Assembly (NCBI RefSeq): GCF_020707215.1
Contig: NZ_JAJFET010000001.1
Coordinates: forward strand, 434,001 to 498,000
Direction: 5' to 3'
From: Sphingomonas sp. PL-96
Lineage (GTDB): Bacteria; Pseudomonadota; Alphaproteobacteria; Sphingomonadales; Sphingomonadaceae
DNA length: 64,000 nucleotides
Position 1 is the stretch's first letter, and every line of letters starts with the position of its first letter. The position numbers and the translations under genes were made by a program. The notes beneath the pieces were generated by a model. That model was not told the DNA's origin. It did not search any database and worked only from the letters and a program-made list of their open reading frames with translations. This document shows, one piece after another, positions 1-6,913 of this stretch.

Positions 1-419
1 CGGTGATGGCGGACGCAGATCGTGCGCCGACGCTGTGCATCGCGTCCGACCTGTTGCCGCTCATGTCCGACCGACCGAAAACGCTGGGTGAGGTGGCCGG
101 GCGCATGCAGGATCTGGCGTTCGCCATCCAGTCGCGGCGCAGCCTGTCGCGCTGGCGAAAGGCGTTGGAGGTGCCCCCCTCCAACCCTCAGGCATCGCCT
201 TCGGTGACGCTTGTCACCACCGCCTACTCCGATCAGCAGCAGGAGGTGGCCGGCAAGGCGATGGACTTCTCGCCGGCCTCGGTGCTGCAACGCTGGAACA
301 GCGGCCGCGAGGATGGGCGGGCGCTGGTCCGTCGTCTGAAGGGAGGGGAGGTTCCCACCGGAAGCCCCGGCCTCACGGTCTATTCGGACCCTCGTTCTCC
401 TTCGAACAGGGTAGGGTAG
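1..419 (+). CDS. Patatin-like phospholipase, C-terminal fragment (DUF3734 type), cut by left edge
   Basis: The frame is open at the left edge, so only about the last 138 residues are visible and the catalytic patatin domain (GxSxG and DGG motifs) lies outside. The visible part resembles the C-terminal DUF3734 extension of bacterial patatin-like phospholipases. It has a DL..RP.TL.EV segment near residues 16-30, a helix rich in Q, S and R, and later an AMDFS..SVLQRWNSG.EDG segment where the family has a YEFS...W..G.xD element. Family members hydrolyse acyl esters of lipids and are predicted esterases. The last residues (PGLTVYSDPRSPSNRVG) look unstructured. The next gene is on the same strand after about 90 bases. 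Family assignment is by eye from half a protein. Confidence 0.55.
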   Translation, partial: VMADADRAPTLCIASDLLPLMSDRPKTLGEVAGRMQDLAFAIQSRRSLSRWRKALEVPPSNPQASPSVTLVTTAYSDQQQEVAGKAMDFSPASVLQRWNSGREDGRALVRRLKGGEVPTGSPGLTVYSDPRSPSNRVG

Positions 420-508
420 TTCAACTCAGGCCCCAGGCGCATCCTGGTTGTACTTCCCGCCTTCTTGTCGGTACGTTGCATCGAACAGGTCGGGAGGCGG
501 TGGCACTC

Positions 509-1309
509 ATGCGGTCCAGCAGCGCGCTCAGATGGTCGGGAGGCGCGTTGTCGCTCGCCCTGCTTGCCACCGGCTCCGCCGCCTTCGCCCAGGACGCCGA
601 GGAGGACCGGACCCGCAGCAGGACCAGGATCGCGCTCGGGCCGCAACTCGTTCCCAGCTTCCCGGGCTCCGACTCGATGCGCCTGCGCCCCCTGATCGAC
701 ATCGCGCGGACCCGCGGGAACGAGCCCTTTCCCTTCGAGGCTCCGGACGAAGCCGCTGGGCCGATCCTGTGGCGCAGCAACGGCTGGCAGCTGGGGCCTG
801 CGCTTGGCGTGGAGGGCAAGCGGTCGCGCAAGGACACGGACGGGCTGCTGCCGAAGGTCGGCTTCACGGTCGAGCTTGGCGGCTTCGTCCAGTATCAGCT
901 CGCGCCCTCCCTGCGCCTTCGCACCGAAGTCCGTCAGGGGATCGGCGGCCACAAGGGTCTGATCGGAACCGTCAGCGCGGACTATGTGGCGCGCGATCGC
1001 GACCAATGGCTCTTTTCGATTGGTCCCCGGGTGACCCTGACCAATGATCGCTATCACCGCGCCTACTTCGGGGTGGACCCGGCCAGCGCCGCCGCCAGCG
1101 GCCTGTCGGCCTACAAGGCCGATGGCGGGTTGCAGGCGGTGGGGGCAGGCACAGGCTTCCTCTATCAGCTCACGCCGCGGTGGGGCCTCTACAGCTATGC
1201 CAAATATGATCGGCTGGTGGCGGATGCCGGTCGATCGCCAGTCGTTCGGGCCTTTGGCTCGCGCAATCAGCTGTCGGGCGGCGTCGCCCTCAGCTTCACC
1301 TTCCGGTGA
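509..1309 (+). CDS. MipA/OmpV family outer-membrane protein
   Basis: 266 residues. An N-terminal signal peptide (hydrophobic ALSLALLATGSAAFAQ) is followed by alternating amphipathic strands and ends in the outer-membrane style ...GVALSFTFR. MipA/OmpV proteins are small beta-barrels; MipA in Escherichia coli scaffolds a murein hydrolase and synthase, and other members are porin-like. Visible family features are the early IALGPQLVPSFPGSDS..RLRP..D segment and the repeated LxxELGGFVQYQL / LRTEVRQGIGGH strands. I chose ATG 509 because GGAGG at 493-497 sits 11 bases upstream and the signal peptide begins there; an in-frame ATG at 476 would add 11 residues without a good ribosome site. The gene stands alone. 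The barrel family is fairly certain, the cargo unknown. Confidence 0.75.
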   Translation: MRSSSALRWSGGALSLALLATGSAAFAQDAEEDRTRSRTRIALGPQLVPSFPGSDSMRLRPLIDIARTRGNEPFPFEAPDEAAGPILWRSNGWQLGPALGVEGKRSRKDTDGLLPKVGFTVELGGFVQYQLAPSLRLRTEVRQGIGGHKGLIGTVSADYVARDRDQWLFSIGPRVTLTNDRYHRAYFGVDPASAAASGLSAYKADGGLQAVGAGTGFLYQLTPRWGLYSYAKYDRLVADAGRSPVVRAFGSRNQLSGGVALSFTFR

Positions 1310-1359
1310 GTGGCGGGCCGGTGAAGCCCGGATCCGCGGGTCCCGGCATGGGACGGCCA

Positions 1360-1377
1360 CCGTCACAGTTCGTTCAC
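1360..1377 (+). promoter_or_regulatory. Candidate PHO box upstream of the Nudix-DUF47-PiT operon
   Basis: Two 7-base elements, CCGTCAC at 1360-1366 and CGTTCAC at 1371-1377, repeat with an 11-base period. This is the spacing of PhoB direct repeats (consensus CTGTCAT or CTGTCAC). A third similar element, CTGTCAG, starts at 1384 but is off phase. The match is imperfect (one and two mismatches). It gains some weight because a DUF47-PiT phosphate operon follows and PhoB/PhoR are encoded in this window. Unproven. Confidence 0.25.
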
Positions 1378-1450
1378 AATAGCCTGTCAGGGCGCATCCG
1401 GATTGGCTTGCGCCCGGACCCGCACGGATTGTAACGGGCGCGGCCCGCCC

Positions 1451-1482
1451 AGGAGTGTCTCATTCGCCAGATTGCCGCCTTG
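1451..1482 (+). promoter_or_regulatory. Ribosome binding site with ambiguous start (ATT or TTG)
   Basis: AGGAG at 1451-1455 is the only good Shine-Dalgarno before the Nudix domain. In the Nudix reading frame the codon 6 bases downstream is ATT (1462). The frame then reads IRQIAALPYR before the first conventional start, TTG at 1480. The residues QIAALPYR look like the beginning of this Nudix subfamily, so translation may begin at a rare ATT codon. A GTG at 1455 is in another frame. There is no ATG or GTG start in frame after the upstream stop at 1432. Confidence 0.4.
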
Positions 1483-2580
1483 CCGTACCGCACCGAGGGC
1501 TCTGCCATCGATGCGCCGCTGCGCGTGCTGCTGGTGACCTCGCGCGAGAGCAAGCGCTGGGTGATCCCCAAGGGGAATCTGGACAAGGGCGCGACCCCGC
1601 ACGGCGGGGCTGCGATCGAGGCGGAGGAGGAGGCCGGCGTGCGCGGCCTCGTCTGCCCGACCTCGCTTGGGTCCTATCGCTATCGCAAGCGGCGGCGCAA
1701 CGGCGCCTCGCTGATGATCGACGTGGATGTGTTCCCGTTGGCCGTGAGCCAGGAACTCGACACGTGGAAGGAGCAGTCGCAGCGCGAGCGTCGCTGGTTC
1801 AGCCTGGCCGAGGCAGCTGCCGCGGTTGAGGAGCCCGACCTTGGAGAGCTGATCCGCTCCTTCGCCCCGTCGAAAATGAAAGCAGCAATGCGGCGCACCG
1901 ACCTGTTCAGCGCGGTGGCCGGCAAGTCTAAGGTGAATCAGATGTTCGGATGGTTTCAACGGCTGCTTCCGAAGACCGGGAATTTCTTCGAGATGTTCGA
2001 GGCGCATGCCGTGACGATCACGGCGGGCGCGGACGCGCTGGCGCGGCTGCTGCAGGACGGCAACCGCGACCATATCCAGGAGGTGATCGAGCGCGAGCAC
2101 GACGCCGACGACATCATTCGCGAGGTGCTGCGCACCGTCCGTGAAACCTTCCTGACCCCGTTCGACCGCGGTGCGATCATCAGCCTGATCGGCTCGATGG
2201 ACGATGCGATCGACGAGATGCAGGCGGCGGTCCAGGCGATCGACCTCTACGAAGTCACGCACTTCGAGCAGGAGATGAAGGACATGGCGGCGATCATCGT
2301 CGACGCGTCCCGCATTACGGCAGAGGCCATGCCGCTGCTCCGCGACCTGGGTGCGAATGGGGGCCGTCTGCACGAGCTTACCGAGCGACTGGTGCGCATG
2401 GAGAGCCATGCCGACGAGATCCACGCCGCCGGCCTCAAGCGCGCCTTCAAGGACGTCGGGCCGCAGGATGCGCTGCGCTTTTCCGTCCAGCGCGAGATCT
2501 ATAAGCATCTGGAACGCATCGTCGACGCGTTCGAAGATGTCGCCAACGAGATCGACGGCATCGTCGTCGATCACGCCTGA
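1480..2580 (+). CDS. Nudix-domain protein read in frame into DUF47 (PhoU-like) protein
   Basis: One uninterrupted frame of 366 codons joins two families normally encoded separately. Residues 1-125 form a Nudix hydrolase fold of the NTP/diphosphoinositol polyphosphate type (LRVLLVTSRESKRWVIPKGN). Its Nudix box, GATPHGGAAIEAEEEAGV, keeps the EExG core, but the usual first Glu is Gly and the usual Arg of REx2EE is Ile. Residues 155-366 (MFGWFQRLLPKTG...) are a full-length DUF47 protein, a helical PhoU-like family that partners PiT phosphate transporters. Residues 127-154 are a basic linker. A separate ribosome site precedes codon 155, so the DUF47 part may also be made alone. The PiT gene starts 12 bases downstream. 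Either a genuine fusion or a lost stop codon explains the frame. Domain calls are strong; the one-protein interpretation is uncertain. Confidence 0.65.
   Translation: MPYRTEGSAIDAPLRVLLVTSRESKRWVIPKGNLDKGATPHGGAAIEAEEEAGVRGLVCPTSLGSYRYRKRRRNGASLMIDVDVFPLAVSQELDTWKEQSQRERRWFSLAEAAAAVEEPDLGELIRSFAPSKMKAAMRRTDLFSAVAGKSKVNQMFGWFQRLLPKTGNFFEMFEAHAVTITAGADALARLLQDGNRDHIQEVIEREHDADDIIREVLRTVRETFLTPFDRGAIISLIGSMDDAIDEMQAAVQAIDLYEVTHFEQEMKDMAAIIVDASRITAEAMPLLRDLGANGGRLHELTERLVRMESHADEIHAAGLKRAFKDVGPQDALRFSVQREIYKHLERIVDAFEDVANEIDGIVVDHA
1930..1944 (+). promoter_or_regulatory. Internal ribosome site and ATG for the DUF47 half
   Basis: AAGGTG at 1930-1935 lies 6 bases before ATG 1942, which begins MFGWFQRLLP, the usual N-terminus of stand-alone DUF47 proteins (about 212 residues to the stop at 2580). 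Stops in the other two frames (TAA 1929, TGA 1934) sit just before this ATG. That is what would remain if an ancestral Nudix stop had been lost by a small frame change. Independent translation of the DUF47 protein from 1942 to 2580 is therefore likely. Confidence 0.5.
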
Positions 2581-2592
2581 TCCGCCGCTGCC

Positions 2593-3606
2593 ATGCACGA
2601 ACTCGCCTTTCCGCTGCTCGTCGGCCTGATCCTGGTCGCGCTTGCGTTCGACTTTCTGAACGGCCTGCATGATGCGGCGAACTCGATCGCGACCGTGGTC
2701 GCGACGCGGCTGCTGAAGCCGGTCCATGCGGTCGCCTTTGCCGCGGTGTTCAACTTTGCGGCCTATTTTCTGACCATCGCCTTTCCGGCGCTGCACAAAG
2801 TCGCCGACACCATCGGCCAAGGGCTGATCGACAAGGACCTGATCACGCCGGCGGTGGTGTTCGGCGCCCTGGTCGGTGCAATGTTCTGGAACGTCGTCAC
2901 CTGGCTGAAGGGCTTGCCGTCCTCATCCAGCCATGCGCTGGTCGGCGGCATGATCGGTTCGGGCGTCGCCCATGCCGGGATGACCGGCATCCAGTGGACC
3001 GGCCTCAACAAGACGCTGATCGCCATCGTCCTGTCGCCGACCATCGGCATGATCCTGGCGATGCTGGTCATGCTGGTGACCAGCTGGCTGTTCTCGCGCG
3101 CCAGCTCGCGCCGGGCAGAGCGATCCTTCCGGGCGCTGCATCTCGTCTCGTCCGGCGCCTATTCGCTCAGCCACGGCCTGAACGACGCGCAGAAGACGAT
3201 GGGCATCATCACGGTGCTGCTCTACTCGACCGGCTATCTGCAGGGCGAGTTCGAGGTGCCGCACTGGGTGGCGATCAGCTGCTACATCGCGATCGCGCTC
3301 GGCACGCTGACCGGCGGCTGGAAGATCATCGAGACGATGGGCTCGCGCATCACCAAGCTGTCGCAGCACCAGGGTTTCAGCGCCTCGCTCGCGGGCTCGA
3401 TCGTCCTGTTCTCTGCCTCGCTGCTCGGCATTCCGGTGTCCACGACCCACACCATCACCGGTGCGGTCATCGGCGCCGGCACCGCCCGTCGCGCCTCGGC
3501 GGTCCGCTGGGGCGTGGCGAGCAGCGTGGTTGTCGCCTGGATCATCACCATTCCCGCCTCGGCGGCAGTGGGCGCGCTCTTCTACCTCCTGACGCGGCTG
3601 TTCTGA
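2593..3606 (+). CDS. pit: Inorganic phosphate transporter, PiT family
   Basis: 337 residues, an integral membrane protein with about ten hydrophobic segments. It imports phosphate (as metal-phosphate) driven by the proton gradient. The PiT signature is duplicated: FLNGLHDAANSIATVVATR near residue 17, and GLNDAQKTMGIITVLL near residue 196 followed by IPVSTTHTITGAVIGAG near residue 281. The length is on the short side for bacterial PiT proteins but typical of the alphaproteobacterial form paired with DUF47. It lies 12 bases after the DUF47 gene and is surely co-transcribed; DUF47 proteins are thought to modulate PiT transport. A hairpin follows immediately. Confidence 0.93.
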   Translation: MHELAFPLLVGLILVALAFDFLNGLHDAANSIATVVATRLLKPVHAVAFAAVFNFAAYFLTIAFPALHKVADTIGQGLIDKDLITPAVVFGALVGAMFWNVVTWLKGLPSSSSHALVGGMIGSGVAHAGMTGIQWTGLNKTLIAIVLSPTIGMILAMLVMLVTSWLFSRASSRRAERSFRALHLVSSGAYSLSHGLNDAQKTMGIITVLLYSTGYLQGEFEVPHWVAISCYIAIALGTLTGGWKIIETMGSRITKLSQHQGFSASLAGSIVLFSASLLGIPVSTTHTITGAVIGAGTARRASAVRWGVASSVVVAWIITIPASAAVGALFYLLTRLF

Positions 3607-3612
3607 CAAGCA

Positions 3613-3629
3613 GCCGCGCTCAGCGCGGC
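3613..3629 (+). terminator. GC hairpin between convergent pit and SGNH genes
   Basis: GCCGCGC (3613-3619) and GCGCGGC (3623-3629) form a perfect 7-base stem with a 3-base loop, just after the pit stop. The loop is the stop codon of the opposite-strand gene. There is no T tract, so termination is inferred only from position. Confidence 0.3.
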
Positions 3630-4429
3630 AGGCGCGCGTCGAGCGCCTCCGCAATCCCGGTCATCCCCGCCAGATTGGGATGATAGGGTGCAGCACCCTT
3701 GGCGACGGAAAAGCCGTTCGCCCAGGGCTCTGCCGCACAGGGGTCATGCTTGCGGGACAGGACGGAGGCGCGGATCAGGTCCGCGCCTGCCCGAGCTGCG
3801 GCAGCCGCAGTCTCCGCTTCCAACCGCTGCGCCATCGCCCGCAGGGTTGCCGCTTGCTCCGCCGAGACGGGCGTCGCGGGGCAGGGCAAGCCGGCCGGAA
3901 GCAGGCTCATGTAATCGACGAACACCAGCCGCGCATTCGGGGCGCGGCGCCGGACCTCTGCTGCGATCCGGTCGAAGCTGCCGGCGAGCCGCTTCCACGC
4001 GTCTTGCGTAGCGGGCTGGACGGTACCGCCAGAGGACGCGTTCATCAGGTTGCCGACATAGTTCACATCGTTGCCGCCGATCGTCACCGTGACCAGGGCC
4101 GTGTCGGCGGTGACCGCGTCAAGCTGCGGCGCAAGCTCGTTCCAGGGGCCGAGCAGATGCGCAGTGGTCGCGCCCGAGCAGGTGACATCGGTCAGCGTCA
4201 GCCCCCGCTTGCGGGCAAGCTGGTGGGCGTAATTGTCGCGGGACCGCCCACAGCGCGTAGCGGGTGCATCGGCTGGCGTCGTAACTCCGGGACCTGCCGC
4301 AAAGGAACTGCCCATCGCGACATAGCCTGCCGCCGGCGGCAGCGGCGTGGTGACCGGGCCATGCGTGCAGGCGCCAAGTGCCAGCGTCGTGGCGGCAAGC
4401 GCCGATCGCCGGAGGATCGTGTGGCTCAT
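3620..4429 (-). CDS. SGNH/GDSL-type hydrolase, predicted lipoprotein
   Basis: 269 residues with a lipoprotein signal peptide (LALGAC lipobox near residues 17-22), so it is probably anchored facing the periplasm. Blocks of the SGNH esterase/lipase superfamily are visible: GSSFAAG (block I, nucleophile Ser), SGATT (block II), GGNDVN (block III, Asn), and a C-terminal YHPNLAGM carrying the catalytic His (block V). These enzymes cleave acyl or acetyl esters of lipids and glycans; the substrate is unknown here. ATG 4429 is preceded by a purine-rich GGAGAGGGAGAG site. The gene is convergent with pit and divergent from merC. Confidence 0.8.
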   Translation of the reverse strand: MSHTILRRSALAATTLALGACTHGPVTTPLPPAAGYVAMGSSFAAGPGVTTPADAPATRCGRSRDNYAHQLARKRGLTLTDVTCSGATTAHLLGPWNELAPQLDAVTADTALVTVTIGGNDVNYVGNLMNASSGGTVQPATQDAWKRLAGSFDRIAAEVRRRAPNARLVFVDYMSLLPAGLPCPATPVSAEQAATLRAMAQRLEAETAAAAARAGADLIRASVLSRKHDPCAAEPWANGFSVAKGAAPYHPNLAGMTGIAEALDARLPR

Positions 4430-4503
4430 CGTCTCTCCCTCTCCAGCGCCAGCGTAACGGCTGCCGAACCATCCGCAACATCGCCCGGAACCGGATCGCG
4501 CCC

Positions 4504-4529
4504 TTGACGTTCATGATACAAAATATCAT
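4504..4529 (+). promoter_or_regulatory. Promoter element and AT-rich palindrome upstream of merC-like gene
   Basis: A TTGACG hexamer (4504-4509) resembles a -35 box. It is followed by ATGATA (4513-4518), five bases, then TATCAT (4524-4529), a perfect 6-base inverted repeat in otherwise very GC-rich sequence. The size and AT content recall operators of Fur/Zur-type metal regulators, and the site lies between divergent genes. Which regulator binds cannot be read from the sequence. Confidence 0.4.
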
Positions 4530-4560
4530 CTGCGGCGTGCACCAGGGTGAAAGCAGGCGT

Positions 4561-4968
4561 ATGAACGAACAGATTGCAGGACGTGGGCAGCAGTGGCTCG
4601 ATGGCGCCGCCATGGGCGCCTCGCTTCTCTGCCTGATCCATTGCCTGGTGCTGCCGGTGCTGATCGTGGCCGTGCCGATGCTCGCCGCCTTCCTGGCCCT
4701 GCCGGAAAGCTTCCACGCGCTCGCCTTCGCCTTTGCCGTGCCCACCAGCGCCATCGCACTGGGGCTAGGCTTTCGCCGCCATCGTAATCCAATGCCGATC
4801 GTCGTCGCTGCAATCGGCCTGCCGCTGCTTGGGGCCGGTGCATTCCTGCCCATCAGCGCCTGGCTGGAAGCGGCGCTGAGTACGTCGGGCGCGCTGCTGC
4901 TGGCGATCGGACACGGCCTGAACTGGAATGCCGGCACGCGTCGCCCAGGCGTCCCGCTCGCCTGCTAA
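4561..4968 (+). CDS. MerC domain-containing membrane protein
   Basis: 135 residues with four hydrophobic segments. The first carries the MerC hallmark, a Cys pair in a membrane helix (LLCLIHCLVLPVL near residues 20-32). MerC proteins of mercury operons carry Hg(II) across the inner membrane, but chromosomal relatives outside mer operons are probably involved in handling other metals. No merR, merA, merT or merP lies nearby, so mercury resistance should not be assumed. ATG 4561 is the first start before the helix. The stop codon overlaps that of the convergent bestrophin gene. Confidence 0.75.
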   Translation: MNEQIAGRGQQWLDGAAMGASLLCLIHCLVLPVLIVAVPMLAAFLALPESFHALAFAFAVPTSAIALGLGFRRHRNPMPIVVAAIGLPLLGAGAFLPISAWLEAALSTSGALLLAIGHGLNWNAGTRRPGVPLAC

Positions 4969-5861
4969 AGCAGCAGCGCCTTTTCGGGCATCAGCGGCGG
5001 CTGCAGTTCGGTGCGCCCGAGCGCCGCGAGCAGCTCGCGCTCGACGGTGCGGACCAGCGCGTCGAGCGGCAGGTCGTTGGTCTCCTCGCCGAACGGGTCC
5101 TCCATCTCGTCGCCCAGCGTATCGAGCCCGAAGAAGGTATAGCAGACGACCAGCTCCACCAGCGGCGTCCACCAGCCCAGCGACTTCGCCAGCGCGAACG
5201 GCAGGAGCAGGCAGAAGGTATAGGCCGTCCGGTGCAGCAGCAGCGAATAGGCATAGGGCACCGGCGTCGCCTTGATGCGCTCGCATCCGGCCTGCACCCG
5301 GGTGAGGCCGATCAGCGGCTGTTCGAGCACCGAATAGCGGATGTCGCTGAGCGATCCGTCTTGCACAAGGGCGCTGCAGCGCCGGCCCACCTCGCGCAGC
5401 GCCGCGTCGGTCGGGTTCGGCACCGCCTCCCAATCCCCTGTGCCGCACCAGCGCGCGATCACCGGTGCTTCCGCCTTGCCGCGCAGCCGGGCAGCCAGGC
5501 CGTGGCTGAACCCGATCACGCCCAGGAGCAGCGGCTCGCGAAGCTCTGTGGAGAGGTGGGCGGTCTGGCGCGCGAAGCTGCGCACCTCGATGATCAGCTG
5601 CCCCCACAGCTTGCGGCCTTCCCACCAGCGATCATAGCAGGCGTTGTTGCGGAAGCTCATGAAGATCGACAGCGCCAGGCCGATCAGCGTGAACGGGATT
5701 GCGCCGAGCTGGGCCAGCATCGGCGGGTTGTGCGCCGCCAGCAGCACGGCCGCGACGGAGACGAGCAGCATCGCTGCCATGCGCGGGGCGATGCTGCGGA
5801 TGATCGAGCCGCGGACGCGGAACAGGACGTCGAAGAGCGTGGGGCGGGGAAGGACGATCAT
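4965..5861 (-). CDS. Bestrophin family anion channel-like protein
   Basis: 298 residues, matching bacterial bestrophins. An N-terminal membrane helix (MAAMLLVSVAAVLLAA) is followed by the conserved pore-lining region IPFTLIGLALSIFMSFRNNACYDRWWEGRK; the FRNNACYDRWWE stretch is the clearest family mark. Two more hydrophobic stretches follow near residues 210-245, with an acidic DTLGDEMEDPFG motif after them that corresponds to the calcium-clasp region of animal homologues. Bacterial members form pentameric ion channels of inner membranes. The gene ends in a 4-base overlap (CTAA) with the oppositely oriented merC-like gene. Confidence 0.88.
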   Translation of the reverse strand: MIVLPRPTLFDVLFRVRGSIIRSIAPRMAAMLLVSVAAVLLAAHNPPMLAQLGAIPFTLIGLALSIFMSFRNNACYDRWWEGRKLWGQLIIEVRSFARQTAHLSTELREPLLLGVIGFSHGLAARLRGKAEAPVIARWCGTGDWEAVPNPTDAALREVGRRCSALVQDGSLSDIRYSVLEQPLIGLTRVQAGCERIKATPVPYAYSLLLHRTAYTFCLLLPFALAKSLGWWTPLVELVVCYTFFGLDTLGDEMEDPFGEETNDLPLDALVRTVERELLAALGRTELQPPLMPEKALLL

Positions 5862-5926
5862 CGGTTCATCTCAAGGGGCAGAGGACGGGTTCTGCCATGC
5901 CCCCGAGTCGGTGCAAGCCTCGCCCG

Positions 5927-6913
5927 TCAGCGGCCGTAGATGCGGTCTAGCACGGCTGCACTGTGCACCAGCTCCTCCGCATCCTCGGCAAAGCGCGGCG
6001 ACTGCGCCAGCCGCTCGGCCCAGTCCGCGCCTGCACGGCCGCCCCAGGCATCGGGCGCATCCGCCAGCAGGTGTCGCGCCGTGCCGTCGAACCGCTCGGC
6101 GCGAAAATCGTAGAAGGAACCGTTGAGGTTGCGCAGCGCCGCGGCACCCCCAGTGCCGTAGAAGCTCGCCTCGATCACCGCATCCTGGCCCGCGGGCAGG
6201 CGCCACGAACAGGCGAGCCGCACCACCGTGCCGCCCGCCAGTACCAGTGTCGCGACCGCGAAGTCCTCGACTCGGGTATCGGGGTCTGTGAGCGGCTGGC
6301 CACCGCTCGACAGATGCGAGGTGACCTCGACCACCTCCGGGAAGCCCAGCGTCCACAGCGCCAGGTCGACCAGGTGCACGCCCAGGTCCATCACGCAGCC
6401 GCCGCCCGACTGGGCCGGGTCGTAGAACCACGGCTTGTCCGGGCCATAGGCGTTGTGGAACGTCAGGTCGATCGCATGGACATGCCCGAGCGATCCGTCA
6501 CGCACCAGCGGCGCAATCTGCTGCATGCCGGCGGTGAAGCGGTAGGAGAAGTCCACCGACAGCAGCCGGTCGGCACGCCGGGCGGCATCGACCACGGCGC
6601 GCGCTTCGGCGGCGCTGCGGCCGAGCGGCTTCTGGCAGAACACCGCACAGCCGGCCTCCAGTGCCTGGATCGACTGAGCGGCGTGCAGCGCGCTCGGGGT
6701 GGCGATCACCACGCCGTCGAGGCCAAGCGCGAGCATCGCGTCGAGCGAGTCGACCACGGCCGCATCGGGGGCCAGCTTCTGCGCTTCCGCCACCATCTCG
6801 GGCGAGGGGTCGCTGATCGCGGTCGCCTCGACCGCGCCGGTCGCGAGCATCGCCTCCATGCGGTGGCGACCGATCCAGCCCACGCCCAGGAACCCGAGCT
6901 TCGGACGGGTCAT
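5927..6913 (-). CDS. Gfo/Idh/MocA family oxidoreductase
   Basis: 328 residues. The N-terminal Rossmann domain has GVGWIGRHRMEAM near residue 9, and a QKPLGRSAAEAR motif stands where the family carries EKP, whose Lys is the usual catalytic residue. The C-terminal alpha/beta substrate domain contains GGGCVMDLGVHLVDLALW, typical of the family. These NAD(P)-dependent enzymes oxidise or reduce sugars, inositols and nucleotide sugars. It is the last gene of the left arm of the sugar locus and starts with a 4-base ATGA overlap with the dehydrogenase upstream. The likely role is modifying a sugar made by the locus; the exact substrate is unknown. Confidence 0.88.
   Translation of the reverse strand: MTRPKLGFLGVGWIGRHRMEAMLATGAVEATAISDPSPEMVAEAQKLAPDAAVVDSLDAMLALGLDGVVIATPSALHAAQSIQALEAGCAVFCQKPLGRSAAEARAVVDAARRADRLLSVDFSYRFTAGMQQIAPLVRDGSLGHVHAIDLTFHNAYGPDKPWFYDPAQSGGGCVMDLGVHLVDLALWTLGFPEVVEVTSHLSSGGQPLTDPDTRVEDFAVATLVLAGGTVVRLACSWRLPAGQDAVIEASFYGTGGAAALRNLNGSFYDFRAERFDGTARHLLADAPDAWGGRAGADWAERLAQSPRFAEDAEELVHSAAVLDRIYGR

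Noticed and set aside
4561..4968. Mercury resistance determinant
   Set aside because: Only a MerC-type protein is present; merR, merA, merT and merP are absent.
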